DNA of 36,408 nt from Eubacteriaceae bacterium UBA4266. Lineage in GTDB: Bacteria; Bacillota; Clostridia; Eubacteriales; Eubacteriaceae. The position numbers and the translations under genes were made by a program. The notes beneath the pieces are model-generated. The model was not told where the DNA came from. It did not search any database and saw only the letters and a program-made list of their open reading frames with translations. Location: NCBI GenBank assembly GCA_002396065.1, contig DGWE01000010.1, positions 1 to 36,408 of the forward strand, in the 5' to 3' direction. The first letter of the stretch is position 1; each line of letters starts with the position of its first letter. Shown here one piece after another: positions 24,519-33,358 of this stretch.

Positions 24519-26922
24519 GATAATTCTCCCTTGACATTAACAGCTTGCGCGGCTTGCTGCCGTTCGGCCCGGAAATGATTCCGCGATCTTCCAATTCGTC
24601 GATGATGCGGCCCGCTCTGGCGTAGCCGACTCTCAGCTTGCGCTGGATCATTGAGGTTGAAATCTGGCCATTTGTGAAAGCCAGCTCCGCGGCCTTCGGA
24701 AACAGTTCGTCCACCGATTCTTCGGTCTTCGCTTCCTCGGTGGCCGTTTCCGCCGCCTTGATTTCCTCTTCGATATGCGCATCAAAGGTCGGCTTAGCGC
24801 CTTGAGAGACCGCCGTGACAACCCGGTTGATTTCGGCGTCCGACACAAATGTGCCCTGAACACGAAGCGGCTTCGATTTGCCAACTGGGAAATAGAGCAT
24901 ATCGCCCTTGCCCAAAAGCTTTTCAGCGCCGACCTGATCGAGGATGGTACGGCTGTCTGTATTAGATGCTACAGAGAAGGCGATTCTCGAAGGAATATTC
25001 GCCTTGATCAGCCCGGTGATGACGTCGACCGACGGCCGCTGCGTCGCGATGACCAGATGGATGCCGCAGGCTCGAGCGAGCTGAGCAATCCGGCAGATCG
25101 CACTTTCGACTTCTTTCGGCGAGGTCATCATCAAATCCGCCAATTCGTCGATGATGATCACAATGCGCGGCAGCTTCTTCTGGCCTTCGCTTTCGGCCTT
25201 CTGATTGTAGCCCTTGATGTCTCTGACGCCGGCGTCTCTGAACAGCTGATAGCGGTCCGTCATTTCCTTGATGCCCCAGTTCAGGGCGTAAGCCGCCTTT
25301 TTCGTGTCCGTGACTACCGGAATCAACATGTGGGGTAAGGCGTTGTAAACATTGAGCTCGACCATTTTCGGGTCGATCATGATAAAACGCAGTTCTTCAG
25401 GACTTAACTTGTAAATCAGCGAAATGATCATCGTGTTGATGCAGACGGATTTTCCTGACCCCGTCGCCCCAGCAATCAAAAGGTGAGGCATCTTCGAGAT
25501 GTCGCCGATGACGTTCTGCCCAGACAGGGTTTTTCCAAGTGCAAAGGGCAGCTTTGCCTGTGATTTTTGGAAAATCGGCGTGTTGATAATGTCGCCCAAA
25601 GCGACCACTTCGCTGACCGCGTTGGGCACTTCGATCCCGACGGCTGATTTCCCTGGGATCGGCGCTTCCATTCGAATATCGCTGGTCGCCAATCTCAGCG
25701 CCAGATCATCAGACAGCGCGACAATTTTGCCGACCTTGACGCCAGATGCCGGCTGCACTTCGAAGCGGGTGATCGACGGCCCGACGTCAACGCCGACGAT
25801 TTTCGCGTCGACCTTAAAATCCTTGAGCGTCGATTCGATTTGATGCGCTTTTTTTACCACATCTTCTTTTTTATTGCCCTTGTTGTGAACGCCGGGGTTG
25901 AGCAGCGCCACGTCAGGCTTGTGGTACGCCGCTGTCGGAGCGGTCGTCGAAGGGCTCGGTATCTCCCCCGAGTCGTCACCGCCTTCCTCAGACGCATCGT
26001 CAAAGGGGACGCTGTCGTCAGCCGCATCCGGCACTTCATCTTCTTCCGGTTCAGGTACAGCCGCTTCTTCCGCTTGGCGCAGCCGGTCGTTGCGTTCTGC
26101 CCGAGCTTCGCGTTTCAAATCCTCATCGTCCAATTGGTCGATGACGTCGTCAATGTTGACGTACTGTGTGTTGACTGAGACCTTGCCGATGTCGCTGGGA
26201 TTGAACAAATTGTCGTAATTCTGATCTTCCAGCTCTTCCTGCTGGCGTTTCAGTTCCGCTTCCTTGCGCATCTTGGCCAGTTCTCGTTCTTCCTTCATGG
26301 TTTTGACGCGTTCTTCAACCGCTTCCTGACTCTGGGCCTTTAGGCGGCCAAAGAATCCCGGCGAGACAATCGTGATGATTTTATAAATTTCAAAAATGAA
26401 TAAAGCCAATAAAAGAATGATTGTGCCTGGCCGTTTAATAATCGTCATGAAAATATAAGCCAGCAGCAGTCCAAAGATCCCGCCGTACGCGTTCACGCCC
26501 TTGAGCGGCAGTGTGAACATATCCAGTAATGTGTACTGCATCATGTGCGGCACACCCATGCTGAACATGATGAGCAGGTTCGAGAGCAGCAATGCGACGT
26601 AGCCCATCAGGCTCCCGTTTTTCTTCCAATTTTGGACAAAAATCATGACGCCGACTACCACGAAGTACATACAGTAAATGACGGAGACATTGCCGAAAAT
26701 GTAGCGGATCACGCTTTTGCCCCAGATCCGGTCGAATAGCGTCGGCGTTGCCGTCGAGTAAGAATAAGCGCTGTACAACGCAATCGCGATAACCAAAATG
26801 CCTATCAGCCGCGCTTGACTCGGTGTCATTTCCTGATTTTCTACTTTTTTTGTGCGCCTTGCTGTGTTTTGAGCTGCCGGTTTCGTTTTCTTCCGGCTTT
26901 TAGTCTGCTTTTTTCTTGCCAT
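24511..26922 (-). CDS. ftsK: DNA translocase FtsK/SpoIIIE
   Basis: The 803-residue ATP-driven DNA pump moves chromosome arms through the closing septum. Four membrane segments lie in residues 38-190. A charged, acidic linker with coiled-coil-like KMRKEAELKRQQEELEDQ follows (200-340), then the motor with Walker A GATGSGKS (485-492) and Walker B IVIIIDELADL, and a winged-helix gamma domain (about 745-795, QISTSMIQRKLRVGYARAGR) that reads polar DNA signals. Length is normal for SpoIIIE-type proteins. The ribosome site is modest. It is the first gene of ftsK-rimO-pgsA; no separate promoter could be supported, and a GC-rich hairpin lies between it and pnp. Confidence 0.95.
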   Translation of the reverse strand: MARKKQTKSRKKTKPAAQNTARRTKKVENQEMTPSQARLIGILVIAIALYSAYSYSTATPTLFDRIWGKSVIRYIFGNVSVIYCMYFVVVGVMIFVQNWKKNGSLMGYVALLLSNLLIMFSMGVPHMMQYTLLDMFTLPLKGVNAYGGIFGLLLAYIFMTIIKRPGTIILLLALFIFEIYKIITIVSPGFFGRLKAQSQEAVEERVKTMKEERELAKMRKEAELKRQQEELEDQNYDNLFNPSDIGKVSVNTQYVNIDDVIDQLDDEDLKREARAERNDRLRQAEEAAVPEPEEDEVPDAADDSVPFDDASEEGGDDSGEIPSPSTTAPTAAYHKPDVALLNPGVHNKGNKKEDVVKKAHQIESTLKDFKVDAKIVGVDVGPSITRFEVQPASGVKVGKIVALSDDLALRLATSDIRMEAPIPGKSAVGIEVPNAVSEVVALGDIINTPIFQKSQAKLPFALGKTLSGQNVIGDISKMPHLLIAGATGSGKSVCINTMIISLIYKLSPEELRFIMIDPKMVELNVYNALPHMLIPVVTDTKKAAYALNWGIKEMTDRYQLFRDAGVRDIKGYNQKAESEGQKKLPRIVIIIDELADLMMTSPKEVESAICRIAQLARACGIHLVIATQRPSVDVITGLIKANIPSRIAFSVASNTDSRTILDQVGAEKLLGKGDMLYFPVGKSKPLRVQGTFVSDAEINRVVTAVSQGAKPTFDAHIEEEIKAAETATEEAKTEESVDELFPKAAELAFTNGQISTSMIQRKLRVGYARAGRIIDELEDRGIISGPNGSKPRKLLMSRENYHG

Positions 26923-26962
26923 CGTACTTCACCATCCTATCTGATTCAATCTAATGGCATGA

Positions 26963-26990
26963 AGCCGGCAGGTGTCGTCCCCTGCCGGCT
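26963..26990 (-). other. GC-rich hairpin between pnp and ftsK
   Basis: A perfect 10-bp inverted repeat, AGCCGGCAGG with CCTGCCGGCT, around an 8-base loop. It is 38 bp past the pnp stop. Neither strand shows a T-run after it, so it is not a standard intrinsic terminator. It could protect the pnp mRNA 3' end or slow reading into ftsK. Confidence 0.6.
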
Positions 26991-27028
26991 CACTGATGAA
27001 CAACTTGTATTTCAAGATCAATTGGCGA

Positions 27029-29128
27029 TTAATCTGCGTCCTTCGGCAGGCATGCCTTGCGGGACAGATTAATGCGGCCTTGATCGTCAATTTCAATGAC
27101 TTTAACCGTCACTTCATCGCCGATTTGAACCACATCTTCTACGCGGTTGACCCGATGATTGGCTAATTTAGAGATGTGGATCAAGCCATCCTTGCTGCCC
27201 GGAATATCGACAAAAGCGCCGAATTTCATGATCCGGACGACCTTGCCCTTCACCACTTCGCCAACCTGCACTTCGTGAACCACGTCGTCGACCATCTTAA
27301 GCGCCTTGTCTGAAGAGGCCTGGTCGACTGCAGCGATGTAGACGGTGCCGTCTTCTTCAACTTCGATCTTCGCGCCGGATTCATCCTGGATGCCAATGAT
27401 CGTTTCGCCGCCCTTGCCGATGAGATCGCGGATCTTTTCTGGATCAATGTGAATTGTCGTGATGTGCGGCGCGTACGGCGAAATTTCAGCTCTCGGTTCA
27501 GAAATCGCTTCGTTCATGATGCCGAGAATGTGCATCCGGCCGTCCTTCGCCTGCTTCAGCGCCTGGGTTAAAATTTTCCGATCGATACCGTGAACCTTGA
27601 TATCCATCTGAATGGCTGTGATGCCGTCTTTCGTTCCAGCTACCTTGAAGTCCATATCGCCCAGGAAGTCTTCCATCCCTTGAATATCAGTTAAGATCGC
27701 GACCTGGTCCCCTTCTTTAATCAGCCCCATTGCACAGCCGGCAACGGCCTTTTTAATCGGCACACCCGCAGCCATCAGCGCGAGGGATGAGCCGCAGACC
27801 GAAGCCTGAGAAGTTGAGCCGTTGGAGCTCAATACTTCAGAGACCACGCGGATCGCGTACGGGAATTCTTCTTTAGACGGCAGTACCGGCAGCAGCGCAC
27901 GTTCCGCCAGCGCGCCGTGTCCGATTTCCCGGCGTCCAGGTCCGCGGCTTGGCTTCGTTTCGCCGACCGAATAGCTCGGAAAGTTGTACTGGTGCATGTA
28001 GCGTTTTTCCGTTTCCGGTTCGAGGCCGTCGAGCACCTGAGCTTCCTTCAAAAGGCCTAAAGTCGCCACAGAGCAGACCTGAGTTTCGCCGCGTGTGAAT
28101 AAGCCGGAGCCGTGAACCCGCGGCAGGTAATCGATTTTGGCGCTGACTGGACGAACTTCCGTCATCTTTCGATTGTCCGGACGGATATGATCGTTGAGGA
28201 TCAGACTGCGGACTTCTTCGCGTTTAATGCCGTTGATGACCATGTCAATTTCGGCTTGATGATCCGGATCTAATTCGCCGAAGTGTTTTGATGTTTCGTC
28301 GATCAAATCATTCATCGCGTCGATGCGTTCGTCTGCGTCTGCGATGTGAACCGCGTCGTGCATCCGTGTGCCCATATAATCCTTGATATTCGCTTTCAGT
28401 TCTTCTGTAGGTTCCTGAAGCGGATAGTCTGCCTTCGGCACGCCGACTTCTGCGACAATTTCGTCGATAAAATCGATGATCTTCTTGATTTCTTCGTGTG
28501 CGTACAGAATCGCGTCGAGCATCGTTTCTTCGTCGAGCTCGTTGGCACCAGCTTCAACCATCATGACCGCGTTTCTCGTTCCGGCAACCGTCAGATTTAA
28601 TTCGGAAACCTGTTTCTGATCCCACGTCGGGTTCAGAATGAATTCGCCGTCGATTAAACCAACCTGAACGGCAGCTGTTGGGCCGTCGAAGGGCAGGTCA
28701 GAAATAGACAAAACAATCGACGATCCGATCATCCCAACGAGTTCTGACGCGCAGTCCATATCATCAGACATGACCATCGTGACGACGTGCACATCGTTGC
28801 GGAATGTTTTCGGGAACAGTGGGCGGATCGGACGGTCGATCAGGCGGGAGAAAAGAATCGCCTGATTGGTCGGACGGCCTTCACGTTTTAAAAAGCCGCC
28901 TGGAATCTTCCCGACAGCGTACTGTTTTTCGACATAATCGACCGAAAGCGGGAAAAAGTCAGTTCCTTCCCGAGGTTCTTTTGAGACAGCCACATTGCAT
29001 AACAGGCTCGTGTCCCCATAGCGCACCATTGCAGCTGCTTTGGCCAGACGGGCCACTTCGCCGATTTCCACACGGAACGGGCGGCCTGCAATCTGTGTTT
29101 CAAATACCTTTGTCTCAGAAACTTTCAT
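27029..29128 (-). CDS. pnp: Polyribonucleotide nucleotidyltransferase (PNPase)
   Basis: PNPase is the trimeric phosphorolytic 3'-5' exoribonuclease of RNA decay. The 699-residue protein has two RNase PH domains (about 1-210 and 310-545, the second with ETQVCSVATLG, EVLSSNGSTSQASVCGSSLA and GTKDGITAIQMDIK), a linking helical region, a KH domain (IRDLIGKGGETI) and a C-terminal S1 domain (GEVVKGKVVRIMKFGAFVDI). This is the complete family layout. AGGAGG precedes the ATG. It follows rpsO, as in many bacteria, but an intrinsic terminator separates the two. Confidence 0.97.
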   Translation of the reverse strand: MKVSETKVFETQIAGRPFRVEIGEVARLAKAAAMVRYGDTSLLCNVAVSKEPREGTDFFPLSVDYVEKQYAVGKIPGGFLKREGRPTNQAILFSRLIDRPIRPLFPKTFRNDVHVVTMVMSDDMDCASELVGMIGSSIVLSISDLPFDGPTAAVQVGLIDGEFILNPTWDQKQVSELNLTVAGTRNAVMMVEAGANELDEETMLDAILYAHEEIKKIIDFIDEIVAEVGVPKADYPLQEPTEELKANIKDYMGTRMHDAVHIADADERIDAMNDLIDETSKHFGELDPDHQAEIDMVINGIKREEVRSLILNDHIRPDNRKMTEVRPVSAKIDYLPRVHGSGLFTRGETQVCSVATLGLLKEAQVLDGLEPETEKRYMHQYNFPSYSVGETKPSRGPGRREIGHGALAERALLPVLPSKEEFPYAIRVVSEVLSSNGSTSQASVCGSSLALMAAGVPIKKAVAGCAMGLIKEGDQVAILTDIQGMEDFLGDMDFKVAGTKDGITAIQMDIKVHGIDRKILTQALKQAKDGRMHILGIMNEAISEPRAEISPYAPHITTIHIDPEKIRDLIGKGGETIIGIQDESGAKIEVEEDGTVYIAAVDQASSDKALKMVDDVVHEVQVGEVVKGKVVRIMKFGAFVDIPGSKDGLIHISKLANHRVNRVEDVVQIGDEVTVKVIEIDDQGRINLSRKACLPKDAD

Positions 29129-29184
29129 TGTACCTCCTCAAATGATACGATAACCTGTCATTTCAGTATTTTCTCTGAAATAAC

Positions 29185-29207
29185 AAAAAGGGCGGAACAC
29201 TCCGCCC
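29185..29207 (-). terminator. Intrinsic terminator between rpsO and pnp
   Basis: On the minus strand a perfect 7-bp stem GGGCGGA/TCCGCCC with a four-base loop is followed by five T. It is 12 bp past the rpsO stop. Some readthrough probably supplies pnp, since no clear pnp promoter was found. A second small stem (29160-29166 with 29175-29181) follows in the pnp leader. Confidence 0.82.
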
Positions 29208-29218
29208 AATAAAAATAA

Positions 29219-29485
29219 TTATTTTCTTAATCCCAATCTTGCGATCAGTTCACGATAACGATTGATGTCTTTCTTTTTCAAATAGCCTAACAGGTTGCGG
29301 CGCTGGCCGACCATTTTGAGCAGGCCTCTTCTTGAATGAAAGTCTTTCTTGTGAACAGCAAAATGCTGATTTAAGTCATTAATGCGGTAAGTCAGCAGCG
29401 CGACCTGGACTTCCGGGGAACCGGTGTCGCCTTCGTGGGTGCCGTATTCTTTGATAATCTGTTCTTTCTGTTCTTTCGAAATCAT
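29219..29485 (-). CDS. rpsO: 30S ribosomal protein S15
   Basis: The 88-residue primary 16S rRNA-binding protein matches S15 along its full length, with [21 protein letters not shown] (split by family position at about residues 17-37), [12 protein letters not shown] and [12 protein letters not shown]. The ATG at 29485 is chosen over the in-frame GTG at 29491, because AGGAG is 8 bases ahead of the ATG and too close to the GTG. It has its own promoter and a leader with an 11-bp stem that may bind S15. Confidence 0.97.
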   Translation of the reverse strand: MISKEQKEQIIKEYGTHEGDTGSPEVQVALLTYRINDLNQHFAVHKKDFHSRRGLLKMVGQRRNLLGYLKKKDINRYRELIARLGLRK

Positions 29486-29511
29486 ATTCACTACTCCTTT
29501 TGGTTGATTTC

Positions 29512-29558
29512 CCTGTTCCTAGTATGTCGTCGGAGTGATTCGCCAAACCAAGAACAGG
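29512..29558 (-). promoter_or_regulatory. Structured rpsO leader, candidate S15 autoregulatory site
   Basis: In the transcript between the promoter and the rpsO ribosome site, CCTGTTCTTGG pairs with CTAGGAACAGG to give an 11-bp stem (two G-U pairs) around a 25-base loop. S15 is known to repress its own mRNA through structured leaders in several bacteria; the structures differ among lineages, so this is a candidate only. Confidence 0.5.
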
Positions 29559-29571
29559 CTTGAATGTGTGT

Positions 29572-29600
29572 ATTCTATCATTTCAATTATCGTTTGTAAA
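29572..29600 (-). promoter_or_regulatory. Promoter of rpsO
   Basis: On the minus strand, TTTACA (29595-29600) and TAGAAT (29572-29577) are 17 bp apart, giving a leader of about 80 bases. Confidence 0.75.
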
Positions 29601-29604
29601 GCCT

Positions 29605-30765
29605 TTATTTATCGGAATTTTCGGATGTGCCGTGGACGTATCGCTCAATTAATTTTTCACAAAGAGCCAGCGTTTTTTCAGGCGAATAATTTTTCGCGGC
29701 CTCGTTCATATTGTCCGAAATTTCATCGGCGATGTTTTTGTGTTCCATCAATAAATCGACGAGCTTTGGCAGTTCGTCAATATCTTTGACGAGGATCCCC
29801 ATGCCGGTTTTTTCGAGAAATTTCGCGTTTTCCTCTTCCTGGCCGGGATAAGTGTAGGGAATGATCATCGGCGTTCCTTTGAGCATTGCCTCCGTCGTCG
29901 TCAAACCGCCTGGCTTTGAAACGATGATGTCGGATGAGTCCATCAGCTCCGAAATGTTTTCGACGTAGCCGAAAATATCCACACGGGTGTGTGCATTGCC
30001 CTTTAGGGTATCGTAAGGGATCTGCGCCAGCTTCGCTCTCATTTCCTCGTTGTGACCGCAAACAACCATTAAATGAATCGGTGCCTGTGTCAGGATTAAA
30101 TTTCGAAAAGCCGGCTCGATGCGGCCGGTGCCCAGGCTGCCGCCCATCAGCAGCACGGTTCCCTTGATATTTTTGTCTTTTGGCGTTTTCGAAGATCTCT
30201 TTTCATTAAAGGCAGCCCGAACCGGGATGCCGTAAGGGTAAATGATGTCCGGCGCTATGCCGCGTTCGATCATATCCTGCTTGGTATAATCGCTGCCAAC
30301 CACATAGGCATCGACATTCTGACTGCGGTACACGCCGTGAAATTTGTAATCCGTAATAAAAGACAAAACCGGCGTGTGAAAAGCACCCATCCCCTTGAGC
30401 CGCCCCAAAACATTGGTGACAAAGGGATGGGTTGAAATGAGAAGCACAGGCGAATCGTTCAGGATCATCGACAAAATCTCCGGCGAGATGATGGATGTGC
30501 CGATATGGAAAATTGCCCGTTGAAATGGTGTCATTTTATCAAATTGCCGGTAAAGCAAATCGTAAAATTTCGGCGTATTCTCAACCATCCGTCGATATCC
30601 GCCTGTGATCATTTTGTTTAACGTCCTGGACGACTGTTCAAAGGTATCTATAATCCGCGCGTCATAGCCGCGGCCCTCAAGACCCTTTTGAATGGTCTTG
30701 GCGGCCAGATTGTGTCCGCCGCCCGTCGACGCGGAAAAAATTAAAACAATGCGTTGATCACTCAT
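29605..30765 (-). CDS. MGDG synthase-type (UgtP-like, GT28) glycosyltransferase
   Basis: The 386-residue protein has the MGDG synthase N-terminal domain (IVLIFSASTGGGHNLAAKTI, residues 6-25) and a GT28 C-terminal domain with VLLMGGSLGTGRIEP and the donor-binding SKPGGLTTTEAMLKGTPMII. This combination is seen in UgtP-like enzymes that transfer glucose or galactose from a UDP-sugar to diacylglycerol at the inner membrane face, and also in relatives with other lipid acceptors, so the product is not certain. No ribosome site is visible before the ATG (ACTTTAAATTTATG); the 50-residue ORF ends 11 bp upstream, so coupled translation is likely. Confidence 0.85.
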   Translation of the reverse strand: MSDQRIVLIFSASTGGGHNLAAKTIQKGLEGRGYDARIIDTFEQSSRTLNKMITGGYRRMVENTPKFYDLLYRQFDKMTPFQRAIFHIGTSIISPEILSMILNDSPVLLISTHPFVTNVLGRLKGMGAFHTPVLSFITDYKFHGVYRSQNVDAYVVGSDYTKQDMIERGIAPDIIYPYGIPVRAAFNEKRSSKTPKDKNIKGTVLLMGGSLGTGRIEPAFRNLILTQAPIHLMVVCGHNEEMRAKLAQIPYDTLKGNAHTRVDIFGYVENISELMDSSDIIVSKPGGLTTTEAMLKGTPMIIPYTYPGQEEENAKFLEKTGMGILVKDIDELPKLVDLLMEHKNIADEISDNMNEAAKNYSPEKTLALCEKLIERYVHGTSENSDK

Positions 30766-30776
30766 AAATTTAAAGT

Positions 30777-30929
30777 TTAGTCGTCAAAATCCTTTGAAAA
30801 TCTGTAGTTGACGCGCATCAGTTTGCCGCCCACTTTCTTTTCTCTATGCTTTTCCAACGCGTAGATCACACCGATTCCCAAAGTCAATCCTGCCACAACA
30901 GCGCCAAAGGCTGCAAATATTTTTTTCAT
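30777..30929 (-). CDS. Small single-span membrane protein, 50 residues, unknown
   Basis: A 50-codon ORF between proB and the glycosyltransferase gene. The ATG is preceded by a strong GGAGG six bases away, the best evidence that it is real. It begins MKKIFAAFGAVVAGLTLGIG, one hydrophobic segment (about 4-25), followed by a basic stretch (EKHREKKVGGK) and a tail VNYRFSKDFDD. It could be a lipid-bilayer peptide or accessory subunit. I do not recognise a family. It is in one unit with proB (37 bp upstream) and the glycosyltransferase (11 bp downstream). Confidence 0.7.
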   Translation of the reverse strand: MKKIFAAFGAVVAGLTLGIGVIYALEKHREKKVGGKLMRVNYRFSKDFDD

Positions 30930-30965
30930 TGTTTGTCCTCCTGTATTTTTATCGATTTAGGTCTA

Positions 30966-31778
30966 TTACTGTGCGGAGGGATCATCGGCTAAAAACAATG
31001 TCCCCGCATTTTTGCCGTTTACAATTTTGTACAGCACGTTAATATCCTCACCGGATGTAATCAGCGTCGGAATGCCATGTCCGGTCGCGTACCGCGCGGC
31101 CTCCAGCTTCGTGATCATGCCGCCTGTTCCCAGCTTCGACGCGGAGCTGTCGCCCAGCGCCATCAGCTGCGGCGTCATTTTTTCAACGACCTCAATGCGT
31201 TTTGCGTCATCAAATTTGAAAGGGTCCTTGTCGTACAGCCCGTCGACGTCGGATAAAATGACAAGCCCGTCGGCGCCGATCAAATTCGCCGTCATCGCTG
31301 AAAGCCGGTCATTATCGCCAAAGCGTTCCTCTTCGATTTCGTCGGTCGAAACCGCGTCATTTTCGTTGACGATCGGGATGATCCGCTCTCTTAAGAGCGC
31401 CGCAAAGGTGTGCATCGCGTTGTGACGCTTGATTTTATTGTAGAACACGTCTTTCGTCAGCAGAATCTGCGCGACGTTCTGGTAATAGCTGTCGAAAGAG
31501 CGGTGATACAATTCCATCAAGAGTCCCTGCCCAACCGAAGCAGCCATCTGTTTTTCCTCAAGGGTCGAGGGGCGGGTTTCCATTCTCAAACGATGCATCC
31601 CGCATCCAATGGCACCGGATGAGACCAAAATGATACGGCGTCCCTCGTTTTCAAGATCGGTGAGCACGCGGGCCATCTGATCCATTTTGTGCAGATCGAC
31701 GGTGCCGTTCTCATGGGTCAGCGAGGTGGTGCCGATTTTTATCACGAGAATCTGAGCATCAGCCAAATTGTCATGCAT
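30966..31778 (-). CDS. proB: Glutamate 5-kinase ProB
   Basis: ProB phosphorylates glutamate with ATP in the first step of proline synthesis. The 270-residue amino-acid kinase protein shows VIKIGTTSLT (12-21), LVSSGAIGCGM, NENDAVSTDEI, FGDNDRLSA and KLGTGGMITKLEAA, all typical. It lacks the C-terminal PUA domain of the longer enzymes, a form common in Firmicutes. GGAGG precedes the ATG. proA, the usual partner, is not in the window; instead the 50-residue ORF and a lipid glycosyltransferase follow. It has its own promoter right after thiE. Confidence 0.95.
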   Translation of the reverse strand: MHDNLADAQILVIKIGTTSLTHENGTVDLHKMDQMARVLTDLENEGRRIILVSSGAIGCGMHRLRMETRPSTLEEKQMAASVGQGLLMELYHRSFDSYYQNVAQILLTKDVFYNKIKRHNAMHTFAALLRERIIPIVNENDAVSTDEIEEERFGDNDRLSAMTANLIGADGLVILSDVDGLYDKDPFKFDDAKRIEVVEKMTPQLMALGDSSASKLGTGGMITKLEAARYATGHGIPTLITSGEDINVLYKIVNGKNAGTLFLADDPSAQ

Positions 31779-31809
31779 AAATTATCCTCCAATTCCCTGA
31801 TATTTTCGT

Positions 31810-31827
31810 TAAACTCATCTCAGTTTA
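31810..31827. repeat. Inverted repeat over the proB -10 box
   Basis: TAAACT and AGTTTA arms six bases apart; one arm is the -10 box itself, an operator-like placement. Short enough to be chance in AT-rich DNA. Confidence 0.35.
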
Positions 31828-31850
31828 GCAAATTTATTTTAAAAGTTCAA
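31822..31850 (-). promoter_or_regulatory. Promoter of proB
   Basis: On the minus strand, TTGAAC (31845-31850) and TAAACT (31822-31827) are 17 bp apart. It starts just beyond the thiE stop; no terminator was seen between thiE and proB. Confidence 0.7.
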
Positions 31851-31852
31851 GA

Positions 31853-32500
31853 TCACGCAAAATACTGTTCAGATTCAGCCCGAAGGGTCTTAGCTGCCTG
31901 ATGAGGATCGGGCTGTGCAAACAGCGCCGAAATCACGGAAATGCCGCAGATTCCGCTGCCAGACAGCTCTTTCATATTATCCGCTGTGATGCCGCCGATC
32001 GCGACAACTGGAATATCTACCACTTCGCAAATCGCCTTCAAAGTCGCGGCGTCAACCGCGTCAGCATCGTCTTTAGAGCCGGTCGGAAAGACCGCGCCGA
32101 CGCCGAGGTAATCGGCACCGTGGCGTTCTGCTTCGAGGGCCTCCTCAACCGTTGAGGCCGACACGCCGATAATTTTGTCATCCCCCAAACGTCTGCGCAC
32201 GTCGCCGGCGGCCATATCGCTCTGTCCCACGTGCACGCCGTCCGCGCCGATTGCCTTGGCAATTTCAACGTTGTCGTTGATAATAAAGGGCACGTGATAA
32301 GCCGCGCAAATCTTTTGAATGACCTCGGCTTCTTGTTTAAATGCGTCAGTATCGAGATGCTTTTCGCGCAGCTGAATGAACGTGGCACCGCCTTTAAGGA
32401 CAGCTTCAACATCGTCTGAAAGCTTTTTATTTCCGAGCCATCTGCGGTCGGTGATCGCGTAAAGTCTGAGGTCTTCCGGTCTTACTTTATTTTGTTTCAT
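31853..32500 (-). CDS. thiE: Thiamine phosphate synthase ThiE
   Basis: ThiE joins HMP diphosphate and thiazole phosphate to thiamine monophosphate. The 215-residue TIM-barrel protein shows FIQLREK (41-47), FIINDNVEIAKAIGADGVHVGQ, LGVGAVFPTGSK and VVAIGGIT, the standard motifs. The ATG at 32500 is chosen over longer options, as GGAGG is eight bases upstream and the 25 extra residues overlap thiM out of frame. It overlaps the thiM end by 14 bp. HMP kinase ThiD is not in the window, so this pair looks like the thiazole-salvage half of the pathway. Confidence 0.96.
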   Translation of the reverse strand: MKQNKVRPEDLRLYAITDRRWLGNKKLSDDVEAVLKGGATFIQLREKHLDTDAFKQEAEVIQKICAAYHVPFIINDNVEIAKAIGADGVHVGQSDMAAGDVRRRLGDDKIIGVSASTVEEALEAERHGADYLGVGAVFPTGSKDDADAVDAATLKAICEVVDIPVVAIGGITADNMKELSGSGICGISVISALFAQPDPHQAAKTLRAESEQYFA

Positions 32501-33311
32501 ATTTTGCCTCCTGATCCAATGTCTTGCCGTCCATATGATAAATCGCGTCAATAATGCGTCTGCAGTAGGTCGCATTGCCTTCGTAGGGTGCCAAATGACC
32601 GTAGGCGATTTCTCCGGCTACCCCCATTGTGCACACAGCGGCAGCCGCGGCGTAAAGCCGTTCTGATTCGGGTGCGGCGGCAGCGAAGGCCGTCATCAAT
32701 CCCGAAAGCTGGCAGCCTGTCCCGGTGATTCTGCTCATTTCAGCGCGTCCATTGCGAATGACAAAGGCTTCATCGGCACTGCAGACCAAATCGATTGCGC
32801 CGGTCGCGGCGACGATACTGCCGGTTTCTTTTGAAAAAGCCTTTAAAAAGGCGATAGACTGATCCAAATTCGCCTCAGTGACCGCATCGCCTACGTCGGC
32901 ATCGACTCCCCGCGCCTTGCCTGACTGATTGGCTAGTGCTCGAATTTCTGAAATGTTGCCGCGGACAATATCCGGTTTAATTTCTTCTAAGATATGCTGC
33001 GCCGTCCGCGTGCGGAGCGAACTGGCGCCTGCGCCGACCGGGTCAAGCAGCACGACGTGATTTAAGCGTTTCGCTTCATCTCCGGCGATCATCATGCTTT
33101 CGATCGTGCGGTGATTGAGAGTGCCAGTGTTGATGTTGAGCCCGCCGCAGATTGCCGTGATGTTTTTCACTTCATCCACTTCATCAGCCATAATCGGGCT
33201 GGCACCGCAGGCCAAAATAATATTGGCTACATCGTTCACCGTCACGTAATTGGTAATGTTATGAATCAATGGCTGTTTTTCCCGCGTTAAGTCGACGTAT
33301 TTTCCTAACAT
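32487..33311 (-). CDS. thiM: Hydroxyethylthiazole kinase ThiM
   Basis: ThiM phosphorylates the thiazole alcohol so it can be reused for thiamine. The 274-residue protein has PLIHNITNYVTVNDVANIIL (14-33), GASPIMADEVDE, VVLLDPVGAGASSLR and, near the end, RITGTGCQLSGLMTAF, all diagnostic of the family. The ATG at 33311 is chosen because AGGAGG lies 6 bases upstream; an 18-codon extension would cross the upstream terminator hairpin. No TPP riboswitch could be seen in the 57 bp before it. Confidence 0.95.
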   Translation of the reverse strand: MLGKYVDLTREKQPLIHNITNYVTVNDVANIILACGASPIMADEVDEVKNITAICGGLNINTGTLNHRTIESMMIAGDEAKRLNHVVLLDPVGAGASSLRTRTAQHILEEIKPDIVRGNISEIRALANQSGKARGVDADVGDAVTEANLDQSIAFLKAFSKETGSIVAATGAIDLVCSADEAFVIRNGRAEMSRITGTGCQLSGLMTAFAAAAPESERLYAAAAAVCTMGVAGEIAYGHLAPYEGNATYCRRIIDAIYHMDGKTLDQEAKYETK

Positions 33312-33327
33312 GTCTTCCTCCTGATAC

Positions 33328-33358
33328 AAAAAAACCGAATGTGGGTTAACACATTCGG
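33328..33358 (-). terminator. Intrinsic terminator directly ahead of thiM
   Basis: A perfect 9-bp stem CCGAATGTG/CACATTCGG with a six-base loop and seven T on the minus strand. It ends the DUF3862-like gene but lies only 7 bp before the thiM AGGAGG, leaving little room for a separate thiM promoter. Confidence 0.9.

Noticed and set aside
26963..26990. GC-rich hairpin taken as an intrinsic terminator of pnp
   Set aside because: No T-run follows on either strand; kept only as a hairpin of unknown role.
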